From Plectosphaerella cucumerina (taxonomy: Eukaryota; Ascomycota; Sordariomycetes; Glomerellales; Plectosphaerellaceae): a DNA stretch of 64,000 bases. A program made the position numbers and the translations under genes. This document shows positions 1 to 11,000 of the stretch, piece after piece (position 1 is the stretch's first letter; each line of letters starts with the position of its first letter). The stretch lies in the NCBI GenBank assembly GCA_020746995.1, contig JAGPXD010000004.1, positions 62,001 to 126,000 on the forward strand. Reading direction: 5' to 3'. The notes beneath the pieces are model-generated. The model did no database searches, was not told the DNA's origin, and was given only the letters and a program-made list of their open reading frames with translations.

Positions 1-5
1 TGAAC

Positions 6-728
6 ATGTATTACCTGAAGAACATCCTCTCCGTGGCCGTATTCGTCGGCCTTCACCTAACGGCACAGGCTGCTATCTCTATCGGAGAAGTTGCTGACGC
101 CCTTGGCGTTACCGAAAAAGATGTCGAGATTCTCATCAACGCCACCGACTATGCGGGCATCGATGTGAAGACTTGGACCCATCGCTACTCTCACGTGCCG
201 GACGCCGAAGTCGACTCATGGGACGACCTGAACAAGATCGTGTTTCTTGACGGCATGAAGGAAATCTGCCTTCACCCCGACGAAGCGGTCTTCGGAGAGG
301 TCTCCGAAACCCCACGCCCAAGCCGCCGCTACGCCCAAGGCGACATCGAATCACGAGCTGTTCGTCCGGAGGGTGTCACCTTCCCATCGGGTGCCCAACT
401 TCCTCCTCGAGTTCCCCAGGGGCTCATAGATGCGGTCAGGCGCGAGCTGGTCCGGATGCGTGAGCGGTGGTTGAGGGCGAGGGGGTGGCTTCACCGGATT
501 CTTGAATGCCGGAGACGTACCGCGGCCAGCTGCCTTGTCTGCAAGGGAAGCGCCAGTGCCACGTTGATTGGTGCGGAACTTGTATGTGGAGGTGCTGCTG
601 TGGCTGCCTCTTTTGCTTCAGGTGGTGGCTTGACCGTTCCTGCTGGTCTCACCCTGGCTGGTTGCACAACTGCTTCGCTGGGTCTTTACGGCACCAACAT
701 CGACAGGTGCATTGAGGGAGGACCGTGA
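6..728 (+). CDS. putative secreted protein, unknown family (240 aa)
   Basis: The ORF starts at an ATG at position 6. Residues 1-23 form a clear signal peptide: a Lys near the start, the hydrophobic run ILSVAVFVGL, then a TAQAA cleavage site. The mature protein has an acidic N-terminal half, then an Arg-rich segment (about residues 140-170). The C-terminal region is Cys-containing, Gly/Ala-rich and hydrophobic (CLVCKG... ELVCGG... LAGCTT... IDRC). Two amphipathic or hydrophobic glycine-rich stretches near the C-terminus could associate with membranes. No known domain is recognised. Unlike its downstream neighbours it has no frameshift, so it is probably intact, although an unrecognised intron in the Arg-rich part cannot be excluded. 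A role as a secreted effector-like protein is inference only. Confidence 0.55.
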   Translation: MYYLKNILSVAVFVGLHLTAQAAISIGEVADALGVTEKDVEILINATDYAGIDVKTWTHRYSHVPDAEVDSWDDLNKIVFLDGMKEICLHPDEAVFGEVSETPRPSRRYAQGDIESRAVRPEGVTFPSGAQLPPRVPQGLIDAVRRELVRMRERWLRARGWLHRILECRRRTAASCLVCKGSASATLIGAELVCGGAAVAASFASGGGLTVPAGLTLAGCTTASLGLYGTNIDRCIEGGP

Positions 729-1100
729 AGTAGGCATCATGCAGGGCCGTTTCAATTTTATTGTAGGAGGATGGAGCTGGATTGTATTTCATTCTTGGTC
801 GGATCGAGGCTACACAGCGATGATAGATAAGACCGACGACGTCTTCGAATTGCTTTGAGAGGGAGTGGTGGATTTATAGGTTTCGCTTAGTACATAACCA
901 CAGTCATTACCCACAGTCATATATTCAACTACAGTCTTTACCTTGATTATTGGAAGATTTTATTTATAAAGGAGTTTTGAATAGAATAGATCCTTGATCG
1001 TAGATAGTAGGATATGGAAAATCAGTACTTAGTTGAACAAGAGAACTATAACTTAGCAAACATCACCAATACTTCTCACCTCATCCATCTTCATCGCCGA
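729..1100. other. intergenic, no gene seen
   Basis: AT-richer DNA between the secreted-protein gene and the DUF3433 remnant. A short pair of related lines around 890-945 repeats the wording 'cacagtca' three times. No convincing coding frame, tRNA or repeat is visible. Confidence 0.4.
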
Positions 1101-2643
1101 AATGTCATCGCAAATAACCTCCCCAAGCCCGGTCGGCCTCCCCACCGACCGCAAGCCGCCCGCGTCAATCGACCCATTACCCGGCGCTTAACGTCCGCCT
1201 CCCATTCATCCACCAGACACGACACTCAGCGGCTGCCGTGGCGAGCGCCTACGCGCCGTTTCGACCCCATTGCCCCCCTCCCCAAACCCATCCAGATCGC
1301 AACCCTCGGCGAATCAGCTCTCAGCCTGGGCCGCCCCGAGACATCGTTCCGTTCCCTCGGGACACGGCGCACCAACATCCCCAAAAGTCGTACGGCGCAG
1401 CAAGTCCGTGTCGGCCTCTTAAGATGCGCTTTCCCAGTGGGAGGCTGAGCCGCTGTCCCCGTGCTCTTCCTGAGTCTTTAGCGTGCTGACCTCGGTCTTG
1501 TGCTTGAGTCTTTTCCTTTCATTTCATTGGGTCCTTCGTCTCACTGTGATACCCAGTCGGTGGGCATGGCCTGGTCGTCATGACTCCTTCCCCCTATGGC
1601 CACAAGGCCGTTTCCGTCGTCACGCATGTCTCACGTCCTGAGATTCGCCCTGGCGGCGACTCGTGGTCGTCGACCCGAAGAACGTCGCCTTACGCCAGTG
1701 TTGAAGAAATCGCTGAGAAGACTCAGTCGCGGAAGTTCAGCTTCCCGTGGAGCCTGAAGAAGGCCTCCAGCGAGTGTACTCTCGCTGGTGGTATGACATC
1801 CCCCCGCCGTCATGATGAGAACGAACTGAACTAACATCCGCAACCCTGGCAGAGCACAGGCATGAATGGAACGCCGGTGCTGTTGTCATTTGCTGCTGGA
1901 TCGGCTCTCATTGCAATCAGCATTGAGCTGTTGGCGCAGCAGAGCAGCAAGGCTGGCGGCCTCCCTCTCACTTCAGATCCCGACACGACTCCCTCTTCCT
2001 GAAATATCCTTACGACTTCATGGCCTTCGTTCCATTTCGCGCCGCTCGTAGACGGTGAGTTATCTCCTCTCGGTACTTGTCATTAAATAACCGGCTGATT
2101 TGAATGTGACAACAGCCATTGGGCGACCTTCCTCGCCGGAACGACCATGATCCTCATTTTCTGGCTCATCACCCCTCTCCAGAGTGCCATCATCGGCACT
2201 GGGGTTGTCAGGACTTCATGCTCTCCCAAGATGAAGCCTTGCTTCTTGACCAGAGATTGTTGAATGCTGGGTTCCCAAACACCTGGCTGGGCCAGCCATA
2301 TCCTGCTTTCGCCAAGCCGGACTACATTCTCCTTCCCTTCGCGGGGCTGAACAGCTCGCCCGTCGCAGACGTGTCGACAAATTGGACCGGCATCACCACG
2401 AATTTGAACCACTGAGCTGGAATGCTGGCCGGCCAATTTCGCCGTCAGTGGACCCCCGTCACGAGGCACATTCGACTTCGACAACGGCCGGGGCTGCAAC
2501 GTAAGCGAGGTCGTTCCGTACAACTCCCGGGTGGCTGCAGCAAGCAACAATAGCGTCGATGAGGTTATCCCGGCGTCGATAGTAGCCTTCGAGAGTGTCA
2601 TCTACCGGGGCAGTCAACGCATCAACGAGGCGACTCTACGCTA
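1101..2643 (+). pseudogene. DUF3433-family membrane protein, degraded
   Basis: Conceptual pieces in shifting frames follow the fungal DUF3433 multi-pass membrane protein layout. A Pro/Ser-rich N-terminus starts with MSSQITSPSP at 1101. A membrane-like piece around 1870-1980 contains IELLAQQSSKAGGLPLTSDP. The conserved core YPYDFMAFVPFRAARRR follows, then HWATFLAGTTM and ITPLQSAIIGTGVV. A canonical intron (gtgagt...acag, about 2055-2113) separates RRR from HWA. Further on come NAGFPNTWLGQPYPAF and TFDFDNGRGCNVSEVVPY. In-frame stops near 1188 and 2008 and frame changes near 2200 and 2410 break the gene, so no full protein can be made. The stops are not the RIP TAG pattern, which suggests ordinary decay. 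The C-terminal part of the family is not clearly present. Confidence 0.7.
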
Positions 2644-4816
2644 GGCGCTGAAGTTCGCAGGTAGCATCCACATTCATAGGCTTTGGGAACACGTAGCCCT
2701 GGAGTTGAGCTTGAATGTCTTCCACAGCCTGTTTATCTGTCTATATGTCTTTGGTTCGTTCTATTAAAGCCCTTTTTAGTCTCTACTTCTCGCTCCTTAC
2801 CGCTCGAAAGACCTCTTGCCGTCCCTTCGATCTACGCGGCAGGCGTTTGGAATATTCCTCCAGCGTCTTGATACGGGGGTCGGTGTTGACTGATACTACC
2901 TGCTCAGGGGTCAACTCTGTGGGCCGCCGCTTGCTGTTCGCGTGACCGATGCTGCAGGCCTGCCTCAGCAGCGCCTACTGTGGATTTTGGCCCCGTATAA
3001 TTGCCTAGGTATCTAGGCGCAATTAGCGTCCAAGGTAGTGCTTCTGAAATGGAACCGAGCTGATATGGTCTAGCGTCAGGTTGCGGATGGCATTACTTGT
3101 ATAGGCTGTTAACGTCAGTATAGGCAGCAGATAACAAGGGCCAGTAAAGCTTACGGCTCCTATCAAGCTCGTTACCCGCATTGTAGCGCAGACTGTAGCA
3201 GATAGTGGTGTACATTCGGCCCAGGATTTCGCCGATCCTCTTGATCTATCCCGCTATTATACTATACGTGATGGGTTCAGTCAACGACATCTTGAAGCCA
3301 GTCAAGCTCTTAATAGCGCGGCGGAAGAGAGGTACATCGTCCAGGTCCTCTCGAAGCGGGAGGCGCAGCTCCCGTTCGCCAGGGTGGAAATCCAGGCTAT
3401 CCAGCTGCGATACCGAGACGAGGTCGGATGCTCGGAAGGCTCGATGGTGGAACAGGATGCCCAAGAGGAAGGCATGAGGGCAGAGCAGCAGGGTCGGATC
3501 AAACAGCCGTCGATAGCCCTCGGGTGGAGGTTGCCATGCCCAGCTGTAACAAGGAACCTCGGGAGTCCAGCGTCAGGAGCAACGAGCAACAGCCGGCAAA
3601 AGTTTCCAGAGCAAACCCAAACGAGAAAGAGAAAAAGGACGACTGAAGGTCATCCGCGCTCATGAATTGATCTTGACCTCGGAACGATCAGCTTGGTAGA
3701 TGCGTCCTGATAATTGATGTACAGTGTTTCGTTCAATGTCAAATAATGATAGGTGTTATCTGCCCCAACGTCGACGTGCGCCGCAAATACCTTCTGCCCG
3801 GGAGATGGCGAGGGACCCTGGAGCTCCTCTCAGGAGGTTTTGCCGTCTTCACCCTCTGTCCCGTCGTTTCTAGCCGTCTGCAGTGTCATTCCCGACTTCG
3901 TCCTGAAGCCCTACAGCTTTTGGCCGCTATCAGGCCCAGGAGTCGGTAACCTACTCCTACAGGATCCGTCAGTGGGTATCACATTGGGCGCGTCAGCTTC
4001 GTTCGACGATGTCAGCAAACGAGTGGCCAAGGACTTCAAATTCGGTCAAATATGACGGCAAGCTAGCCGTAAAGCTCACAAACATTCCATGCAGTCCAAC
4101 TTATAGGATTGCAGTGAATGACTTCATGTAGTCTTTGCTTAGATACAGCGGTTCAAAGTCCCTAGATCGGGCCGGAGATGCGGTAGAAAGCCTCCTGAAC
4201 CAAGCATCGATGCATCTCCTCCGCCTCGCCGTGCCGGAGGAACGCCGAGAGCGGCTCTCGGTTGTCTGCCTGCCTCGTGTAGAACGCCCGGCTATCGGAG
4301 TCTCATGCCGGATTCGATGGCGACGACGAGGTCGAGCTGTTGGTGGCAGTTGCTACTATACTCGTTACTATACTCGGTCAGAGTGGCCGGCCCGACTGGC
4401 GCTCGGTTTCATCTGTGGTTTGCCGGTCGGACTCTGCTTGCTGTCGTGCTGGTTCTACTTCTCTGTTTGCCTTATCTGTGAGTGCCCCCTGCTCCTCTAA
4501 TTCTCGCTACATTGTTGCGATCTTGTTGTCGTCCATGAAGCGAGCTGGAGTTGATGTTGGACATGATGTCAATGCTGATATGTGTGAGAGGCAGCCTTGG
4601 GAACGATGTGCTGTCCATGTATCTCAGCCACACCCAGTTGCGAACGCCAGGCCTGGCGCCGTCGGAGTGGGTTGTGCACTTGACAACTAGCGCCCGAAAC
4701 TCGGTGCATACCGGGTGCATCACCATGGTCGCCGTCAGGGAAGAAATGGCAGGCTCCATGAGGAAGTATGCAGAGCCAGTAACAGGTTCGCGCGTCTTGT
4801 CCCATCAAGTCCAATA
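2644..4816. other. degenerate sequence with unassigned coding scraps
   Basis: Only short broken frames are visible. One plus-frame scrap at about 3200-3660 reads as a charged helical protein (contains QAIQLRYRDEVG) and is not recognised. Another at about 4330-4790 holds a hydrophobic run (LLAVVLVLLLCLPYL) followed by a Thr/Ser-rich stretch. It may be leftover membrane-protein sequence, possibly from the DUF3433 gene's second half, but frames change and I cannot prove it. No intact gene is present. Confidence 0.35.
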
Positions 4817-5428
4817 TTTGGTATGTCTCGAGGCGTCTGCAGCCCCTTGGCCTCTACTGATACTTCCAGGGAACCGACAGAAGACTCACCTATTCCATGC
4901 TATCACAAGGGAAGCATCTTCGTACTCTGTTTGTGCCCAATGCTATCAGCGAGACGGTGGCACCTCAATCGCTACAGTACTACCTTCGTCAGCGCCGCCG
5001 CTTGGGCTCTAATGCCTACCTCAACAATTACTTCTACCTCGCTGGCGAGAATATGGTTATCCTCACACGTATTGCCGCCGCGATCGAGGTCATCCGACTA
5101 AGCTTCGTCTATTACCGCATCCTCAACACGGCCCTGTTTATACACCGTATGACCACCGGAATAGATATTCTCGCATTGCTTCCCATGCTCATTGCGCCCG
5201 CCATGTCGGCGGCTATCTTCGCAAAGGTGGCTCTAAACCTAGGCTCCCAAGGTAAGTAAATAGTTTTCTTAAAGGCAATTCTGACCATGTTGCTAACATG
5301 AGTAGCGTGGGGTATCTCTGGTGTCACCTCTACTTCTGCGCCTACTAGAGGCACTACAGTGGAAAAGCCAGCCTCAAGTACGAACATGGATCCCTTGTCC
5401 CTGGCTGAGCAAGGTGAAGCCATTTAAT
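4817..5428 (+). pseudogene. chitin synthase fragment (C-terminal part of catalytic region)
   Basis: After a likely intron acceptor (…ttccag before position 4871) the frame reads GTDRRLTYSMLSQGKHLRT, then PNAISETVAPQSL and YYLRQRRRLGSNAY, followed by membrane-embedded helices. This is the family-2 glycosyltransferase end of chitin synthases, where UDP-GlcNAc polymerisation depends on the (Q/R)RRW motif. Here the motif reads QRRRL: the Trp is replaced by Leu, which one base change (TGG to TTG) explains. A second intron (gtaagt at about 5254 to gagtag at about 5305) joins the frame to a short tail ending at a TAA at 5426-5428. The N-terminal two thirds of the enzyme are absent. It is a truncated, inactive fragment; the gene class cannot be assigned. 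Confidence 0.72.
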
Positions 5429-5689
5429 TAGAGAAAGCCTATGGAATTATATAAGAAGGGTACATCTTATTATACTATTTATCATACGTAGGTAACATAA
5501 TAGGTGCGAAGTAAACCTATTAAGGAGGTGCCTCTGAAGGCGGATGTCGATCGCCTTCCCATGACTCATGGCATGTAACGGCGGTTCATCACGCGTGCAG
5601 AATAGACCGCGGACGCGGCGAGTGATATGCAATCGGCTCGGGTGCCTGCAAGCCCGGAGCCCTAGCGCAGGGCATCAACGACTCAGAAT

Positions 5690-6100
5690 GTATTTGCTTC
5701 TCTCAGATATCCTATGTCACCGTTACCTTCATGACATGACGAAATGTCACACTTGGGACAAAAACGTTTGTCTGGCGGCCGGTCTTTGGCGTGGTATTGG
5801 AAAGAAAAGTATCATGAGAGCCGACCAGCTTGCCACTCGTGCGACCGTCTATCAGCTCCTCCGCGATGCCCACCAAGCCAGGCCGGATTGCTATCTGATC
5901 GTCGATGGCCTCAACGAATGACACGGCGCCAGCAAACAGCAGCAGCTCTGTCACGAGATTGCTCGGAGACGTCAAGAACACCATCACGCCCGCCACCCGC
6001 GTCCTCTTCGTCAGCCGCGACGAGCCCGAGATCCGACAGACGCTGCAATGGCGATCCTCACCGCCTCGGCGAATATCGCACCGCGCTGCAGTAGAGCCTG
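5690..6100 (+). pseudogene. NACHT-type NLR fragment
   Basis: The frame ending at 5919 reads ATVYQLLRDAHQARPDCYL followed by IVDGLNE, which matches the Walker B region of fungal NACHT NTPases (usually LIVDGLDEC). The downstream segment LLGDVKNTITPATRVLFVSR DEPEIRQ is typical of the sensor-1/RDEPEI stretch of the same domain but lies in a different frame, so at least one frameshift falls at about 5919. The Walker A motif and the C-terminal repeat domain are missing. These STAND proteins act in fungal self/non-self recognition. This copy is a small broken piece lying between a chitin synthase fragment and a secreted-protein remnant. Confidence 0.62.
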
Positions 6101-6468
6101 AACCACCGTCAACTGCCCATGTAGTGATGCAGAGTAAAATGGTGTTCAGTCCGTGTGGGCCTTGTCTCGATGTTAACAACAGCGTTGAGGATGATTTCCA
6201 CAAGTAAGTTGTTTCCCTGGGTACAGGGACCAGATGAGCAACATCAGCCTTGCTGGAGGCCACCTTGCACATCCCCTGTAAGTCAGGCTGAATAGACGGT
6301 CGCTGGCATTCGCCTCGCGCAGGAGGCTGCATGGCGGGCTGGGCTTGAAAAAGGCCTCTCGCCCCCCGAGTCGCTCGTGAGGCGTTCCGAAAGTCAGCGT
6401 CTTTCTCCTCCTTCACTCAAGATCTCGTCTTCACTTGGATCCCGAGCAAGCTCCAACGCGACTACATT

Positions 6469-7700
6469 ATGAAGCTTCAGACCATCACCGGCCTCGCGGC
6501 GGGGCTCGCCACCGCCCACCTCGCTTCCGCCTCGAGCCGGTTCGCCTCCAAGGCCGCTCACGCCCTCGTCAATCCGAAACCGGGACATCACGGGTTGCTT
6601 CGCGAATCGATGGTCAAGCTGGGCTCGCTCAAGGCCCTCGACGGCGCGATCCACAACCGCGACAACGTTCTCGTCGCGCGACAGGGCACCTGCGACATTG
6701 GGTACTGGAGTCCCTTATAGTAGCCCGCGGTACGGACGGGAAGCGCCTGAAGGGGGTTTTGGTTGTTCATCTCCTGTTGCTTTTCGGCACTTGCATGAGG
6801 ACCTCTTTCATGACGTCGTTGTTGCGTCGGCTGTAGCCGTCTTGGAGGCTGGCTTGGGTAGTGCCCCTCGAGCGGTCTCGGTACACTTCGCTGATTTCCA
6901 CGGCTATACTGTGATCGAACCCTGGGATCTTGACGTTAACGGTCGTACGTGCGGAATGGCGAGACGGATGGAGATTCGCCCACGGAGCACGTCCTGCGCC
7001 CCTAGCTCCTGTGGCTCTCTTGCGTCGGGTTCGTCCGGATGGCTCTTTCGCTACTTTCCTACGAAGTGGCGGATCTGTTCTCGCCTGAGTATTCACGGGG
7101 TGGTCGTATTCGCCTTCTTGAATGATCTGCGTGTCCGCCATCTCTGTGTCGGGGCGGTTGTCGACTAGCTCTTCTTGTCAAGTCACCCTGTTATACAGCG
7201 ACAGCTCCGGCTGGTTCCTCATCTAAACCGCCTCCAACTCGCAAGCGGGCGGGAAGGCGGCCGACTTGGCCGATGGCGACACCGTCCTCTAGTCCTTGGG
7301 CAATTGGGCGTGCTGTGCTTGCAGAATCACGCCGACTTTACCGCTGTCGCTGGCGTGGCCCGCTTTGCTACCGACAAGCCCACCAAGGCCAAATTGCACG
7401 CCGCCGCCCCAACAGGCGCGACGTTCCTGCGCTCGACCAACGCAGCCACGTCCTTCTCTGCCGGTAGTACCCTCGCTGGAGCCACCGAGATCTGCAACGT
7501 GACTGCCCACCTTGGCGCGCGCCGGCTGGGTGTAGGTCTCGACCGATGTCGGCCTAATTTTTGGCTCCGACGCCGGCGTCAGCTTCACCAAGGCCTCGTC
7601 GGTCCTGACCAACACCAACGACATTGACAGGGAGGGGCGCAGGCACCGGCTGGAACCCGTACGCCTTTGTCGGGGACCTTCGGAAGGAGGCTGTATGGTA
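6469..7700 (+). pseudogene. secreted protein remnant, unknown family
   Basis: The start is intact: ATG at 6469 with a signal peptide (MKLQTITGLAAGLATAHLAS), then a pro-region ending LVARQGTCDIGYW before a stop at 6718. A second coding block resumes at about 7165-7700 in several frames: CQVTLLYSDSSGWFLI, SNSQAGGKAADLADGDTV, DFTAVAGVARFATDKP, ATSFSAGSTLAGATEICNV, and a last block with SDAGVSFTKAS. The composition (Gly/Ala/Thr, Cys near the mature N-terminus) fits a small extracellular protein. Between the blocks (6720-7160) lies about 440 bp that I cannot assign; it could be inserted DNA. Frameshifts and stops make the locus non-functional. Confidence 0.5.
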
Positions 7701-7999
7701 GTGCTGACAACGGCGCAACCTGGGTGTGCCGCTTTTTTTATGTTGATGACGATCTTCTACGTGCGGTCGGTTGAGATCAGATTGACGTGATGGCGGCCCA
7801 CTATAGCTGCCGGGCTCCTGTGGGTTGACACCACGCGGCGCGGCGTTAGAATGAAGAACCATCGCTAAATCTAACCGATAGATGCGGGAATCGAAATGGT
7901 AGTACCAACAGAGATCTTAAGAGAACCGAAGGCACAATGGGTTGAGAGGACACGGTCCGTACAGCTACTAAGCAAACGTCCGCCACCCTGCGCATGCGT
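7701..7999. other. intergenic, nothing recognised
   Basis: About 300 bp between the secreted-protein remnant and the 3' end of the minus-strand bZIP-like gene. No gene, repeat or RNA is visible. Confidence 0.35.
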
Positions 8000-9386
8000 C
8001 TAAACATCTGGCCCTCCATCGAAAACCTTGCAGATTCGATGCGCACGAGGTAGAAGACTGATGTTCGCCGATGAAGACTCCGCCTGCATGCTGTGTTCGG
8101 GGGTTGTCTGCCACTTCATATCCAGGTCGGCTTCGATGTCCGGCTGCTGGAATTCCGTCAGGACGCCGTCCGCTTCCCGCTTCAGCCACATCTTAATAGC
8201 CGAGTCGTTACAGCCGGCGTGGCCGAGGAGCGCGTGCTTCATTTGCTGCACTTCATTCAGAACCTCGATGTACTCCATCGTCAACATGGCGTGCTGCGCC
8301 TCCACGCGCTGCCTGGCGATTTGAAGGTCAACCGTGGCCTGCCTCTCCTTGTACCAGCTGCGGGCCAAGGCAAGACGGTGGCGCTCGCGGGACATCGACC
8401 GAGGCTGCGGTCGTACCGAGACCGCGGAGGATATTGATGCTCGCTGCCTCTTGCTGGGGCCAGACGGTGATGGTTCGAAAGAGGCCTTGGACAGAAGAGA
8501 GGAGGCGCCCCACATGGTCAGGGAGGGGACGCTGTCGGCGCTGGGCATCGAGGAGGGAGAGTCCTGATTCGGAGGACCTTCTAGGGTTGACCACGCCAGT
8601 TTGAGGTGGTCCCGCTGCCCGAGTTCGAAGAGATTAGAGGGGTGCGGTATTTGATGCGGACCGCCCCGGGCCGTCATAATACCTGCGTTGTCCCCCATCA
8701 TTGATTTTATAGATGAATCGTCACTGCTGCTGTCCGAACTCGCCATGTTCCCGCCGGGCTGCTGGGCGAGTGGAGGGTTCTGCTGCTGAGAGTAGGAGAA
8801 ATCATTGTCTCTGGCGTTCAGAGAAGGATCCAACCACACTGGCGCGGGTAGGTTGCCCAAGGTTCCTGGACCCAGAAAAGGTACAACAAGCATTTCTTCA
8901 GCGTTTGATGAGCCGAAGGGCTGCCCAAATTGGTTAAACAGGGGCGGGTTAATGTTCATGGCCAAAGGGTTCATCTGGCTCGTGTAACACTCAGACATGG
9001 ACGAAAAGTAGTCGGAGCCGCTAGCGATGCTAGACACAACCGAGTCGGACCTCATTGTCGACATGTTGTTGACCCTCGACAGTATGTCGGAAGTCGCCCT
9101 TGCAGAGGGCATTTGTACCATGTCTGGGGATGGGTCCGGCGAACTAAGGGTTCTGCTGCCGCCGTTGTCAAATGAATCGACCTCTCCATGTTGCGCATCG
9201 AGCTCATTCTTGGGAAAGAGCGCTTCCACACGGGCCACGGGATTCTCCGTCTCGAGAAGGCTGAGTGCGGCCTCCCACCGTTGGGGGTCTTGCAGCGCGG
9301 CCAGTAACGTTTCCTGCAGGCGTTGCCTCTCCTTCAGGGCGTTGACTTCTTTTAGGAGGCTTTGTTTGCTCCTGTGGTTTCGGAGT
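8000..9386 (-). pseudogene. bZIP-like transcription-factor gene, 5'-truncated
   Basis: The minus-strand frame is open from a TAA near 9388 to the stop at 8000. There is no ATG upstream of the Val/Ala at 9238, so the true start is missing. The N-terminal piece (about 9240-9380) is helical (LLKEVNALKERQRLQETLL). A long Ser/Pro/Gln-rich disordered middle follows, then an Arg-rich segment and a leucine-zipper-like helix near the C-terminus. The helix ends in HALLGHAGCNDSAIKMWL, similar to the tail after the zipper in fungal ATF/CRE-type bZIPs. The basic region reads RERHRLALARSWYKERQ: the invariant Asn is His and the invariant Arg position is Trp, so normal DNA contact is doubtful. The frame has no internal stop. 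The break coincides with the start of AT-rich DNA. Confidence 0.55.
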
Positions 9387-10229
9387 TAATACTTGCACGC
9401 TAGGCCCCGGTGCTCGCACCTCGAGCAGGGTTATTCGCCATCGCACTACAAAGCAGGTTAATTAGAAAACGACTAGTAGATAATACCGAGGCTTATTCTT
9501 TAGTGGGGTGAACCTGGAGGCTACTTCAGTTTCGCACCTTAGACTTCGTCTCCCTACACGTCTCGCAAGCCTGTCGTGTACATACTCGAGACTTACGCCG
9601 AGTCGCTACCGCACTTATAGTAGAGGTATTCTTAAGGGGTCCAACGCCTATCGCGAGTCAGTTTATCAATTTAGGTAAACTAGCCTCTAGGGACCACACT
9701 ACAGGGAAGCAGGGGCTCGCGTAGGGGAGAGGTTTCATACCATAAGCACGCGAGTTTATTAACACTCGTTCTCGTCGTTAGGGCCGTTCGGTCGATACCT
9801 AGAGCTAGGCCTGTGGCGGCGTTGATAGATACGCCGCCGCGGATTAATAGGGTTACGAAACTCCTAGACAAAATAGAATAGGGGGAAAGGTAGGCTTAAT
9901 AGTATATAAGGAATACCCTTAGTATATGTAAGGATGAATATTATTATTAGAAAGGGTACTTAACTAAGTTGAGATAAAAGAGGGAGGATGTTAAGTGTGA
10001 AAGCGAGCGCTACCGGCCCGCCGGCAGTAACGTTACTATTACAACAATCTCAGACTTTCTAAAGGCCTCGTCAGGCTAGGAAATAATCCCGCTAGAGGTA
10101 TATAATATATCTTCTCCCCCCCCTATTAATTAAATTATTCGATTATTCAAGGAACTTCCTAAGAACCTAAGCCCGTATAACGTAGTCCGTTACGGCTTAC
10201 GTTACACTCTCTCGGCGTAACAGGGGGGA
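9387..10229. other. RIP-degraded AT-rich DNA, no gene assigned
   Basis: Composition changes abruptly at about 9387 to AT-rich DNA dense in TpA. A minus-strand scrap (about 9690-9870, containing SRSFVTLLIRGGVSINAATG) reads like former coding sequence but is not identified. Confidence 0.45.
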
Positions 10230-10233
10230 GCTT

Positions 10234-11000
10234 TTGCTCCGGCATATACCGGGTTCCATAGTAGGGTATTTAGAATACCGGTTAGGCCGGATTTCCAGCC
10301 TTAGTCATCATGTTCCTTACTTAGCTATATATACGCGCGGCGGCCTTCAACGCGCTTATCACGCCTCCGGCTTAGCAGCCTCGGCAGATAACAACAACAC
10401 CCGCGAGAACGAAATTCTTGAAATCCGAAGCAACCAACAGCTCCAAAACACGCTTACGAAAACACAGAACATCCCCGACCTTGAGAACATCCGCGACGCG
10501 ATTACAAACTCTACACCGAAACCAAAACCGCTAACGATAAGAATGTCCGAGCGACGACTAGCCTCCGAGAAGAACCGAGCGATACGAAAAGGTTAATATA
10601 GGCAAACACTACCGAATTATAGATAACACTACTATCGTAAGGGCAGCTAATATCGTCGCCAGGAAGGCACTCGAGGCCGATAAGATAATACTCAAAATAG
10701 TCAGGGATATAAAGGAACTAGGGCCGATAAATCCGGGCAGTATTACGCACACATACGCCAGTGTCGCCGCCCGAGGAGTATAGTAGCTACTATATATAAC
10801 TTACAGAACTACAGAACGTCGTATTTACAGCCCTTACGTAGATTATTATAAATATCAGAGACCCGATCACTATCGCCAGCCTCAGAGCCATAGAGCCACG
10901 TTACCTTTTAGAACAAACGCGATCGCTAAATCTATAAAGTTCCCTATCTTATTTAAGCCGTCCGAAGAGCCTGTCTCCTATCTAGAGGGAGCAGGAAGTA
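10234..11000 (+). mobile_element. Tad-like LINE ORF1 remnant, RIP-damaged
   Basis: In the plus strand a readable stretch ends in ITHTYASVAARGV, a hallmark of the ORF1 (gag-like RNA-binding) protein of Tad-clade LINEs of fungi. It is followed by YNLQNYRTSYL and NIRDPITIASLRAIEPR YLLEQ, which match the conserved 'DPxTIASLRAMxP' stretch of the same ORF1. TAG codons interrupt the frame where Gln or Trp would be expected. The reverse transcriptase ORF2 is not recognisable downstream. The 120-aa open segment at 10234-10596 is the N-terminal low-complexity part. Confidence 0.6.

Noticed and set aside
3205..3665. Possible tyrosine-recombinase (DUF3435/Starship captain) fragment
   Set aside because: The helical, Arg/Gln-rich reading shows none of the catalytic R...H-x-x-R...Y residues; left unassigned.
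6767..7141. Minus-strand frame with a helical-looking end (RRNNDVMKEVLMQVPKS)
   Set aside because: Reads partly like protein but has no start context, homology or partner exon, and sits inside a broken plus-strand locus.
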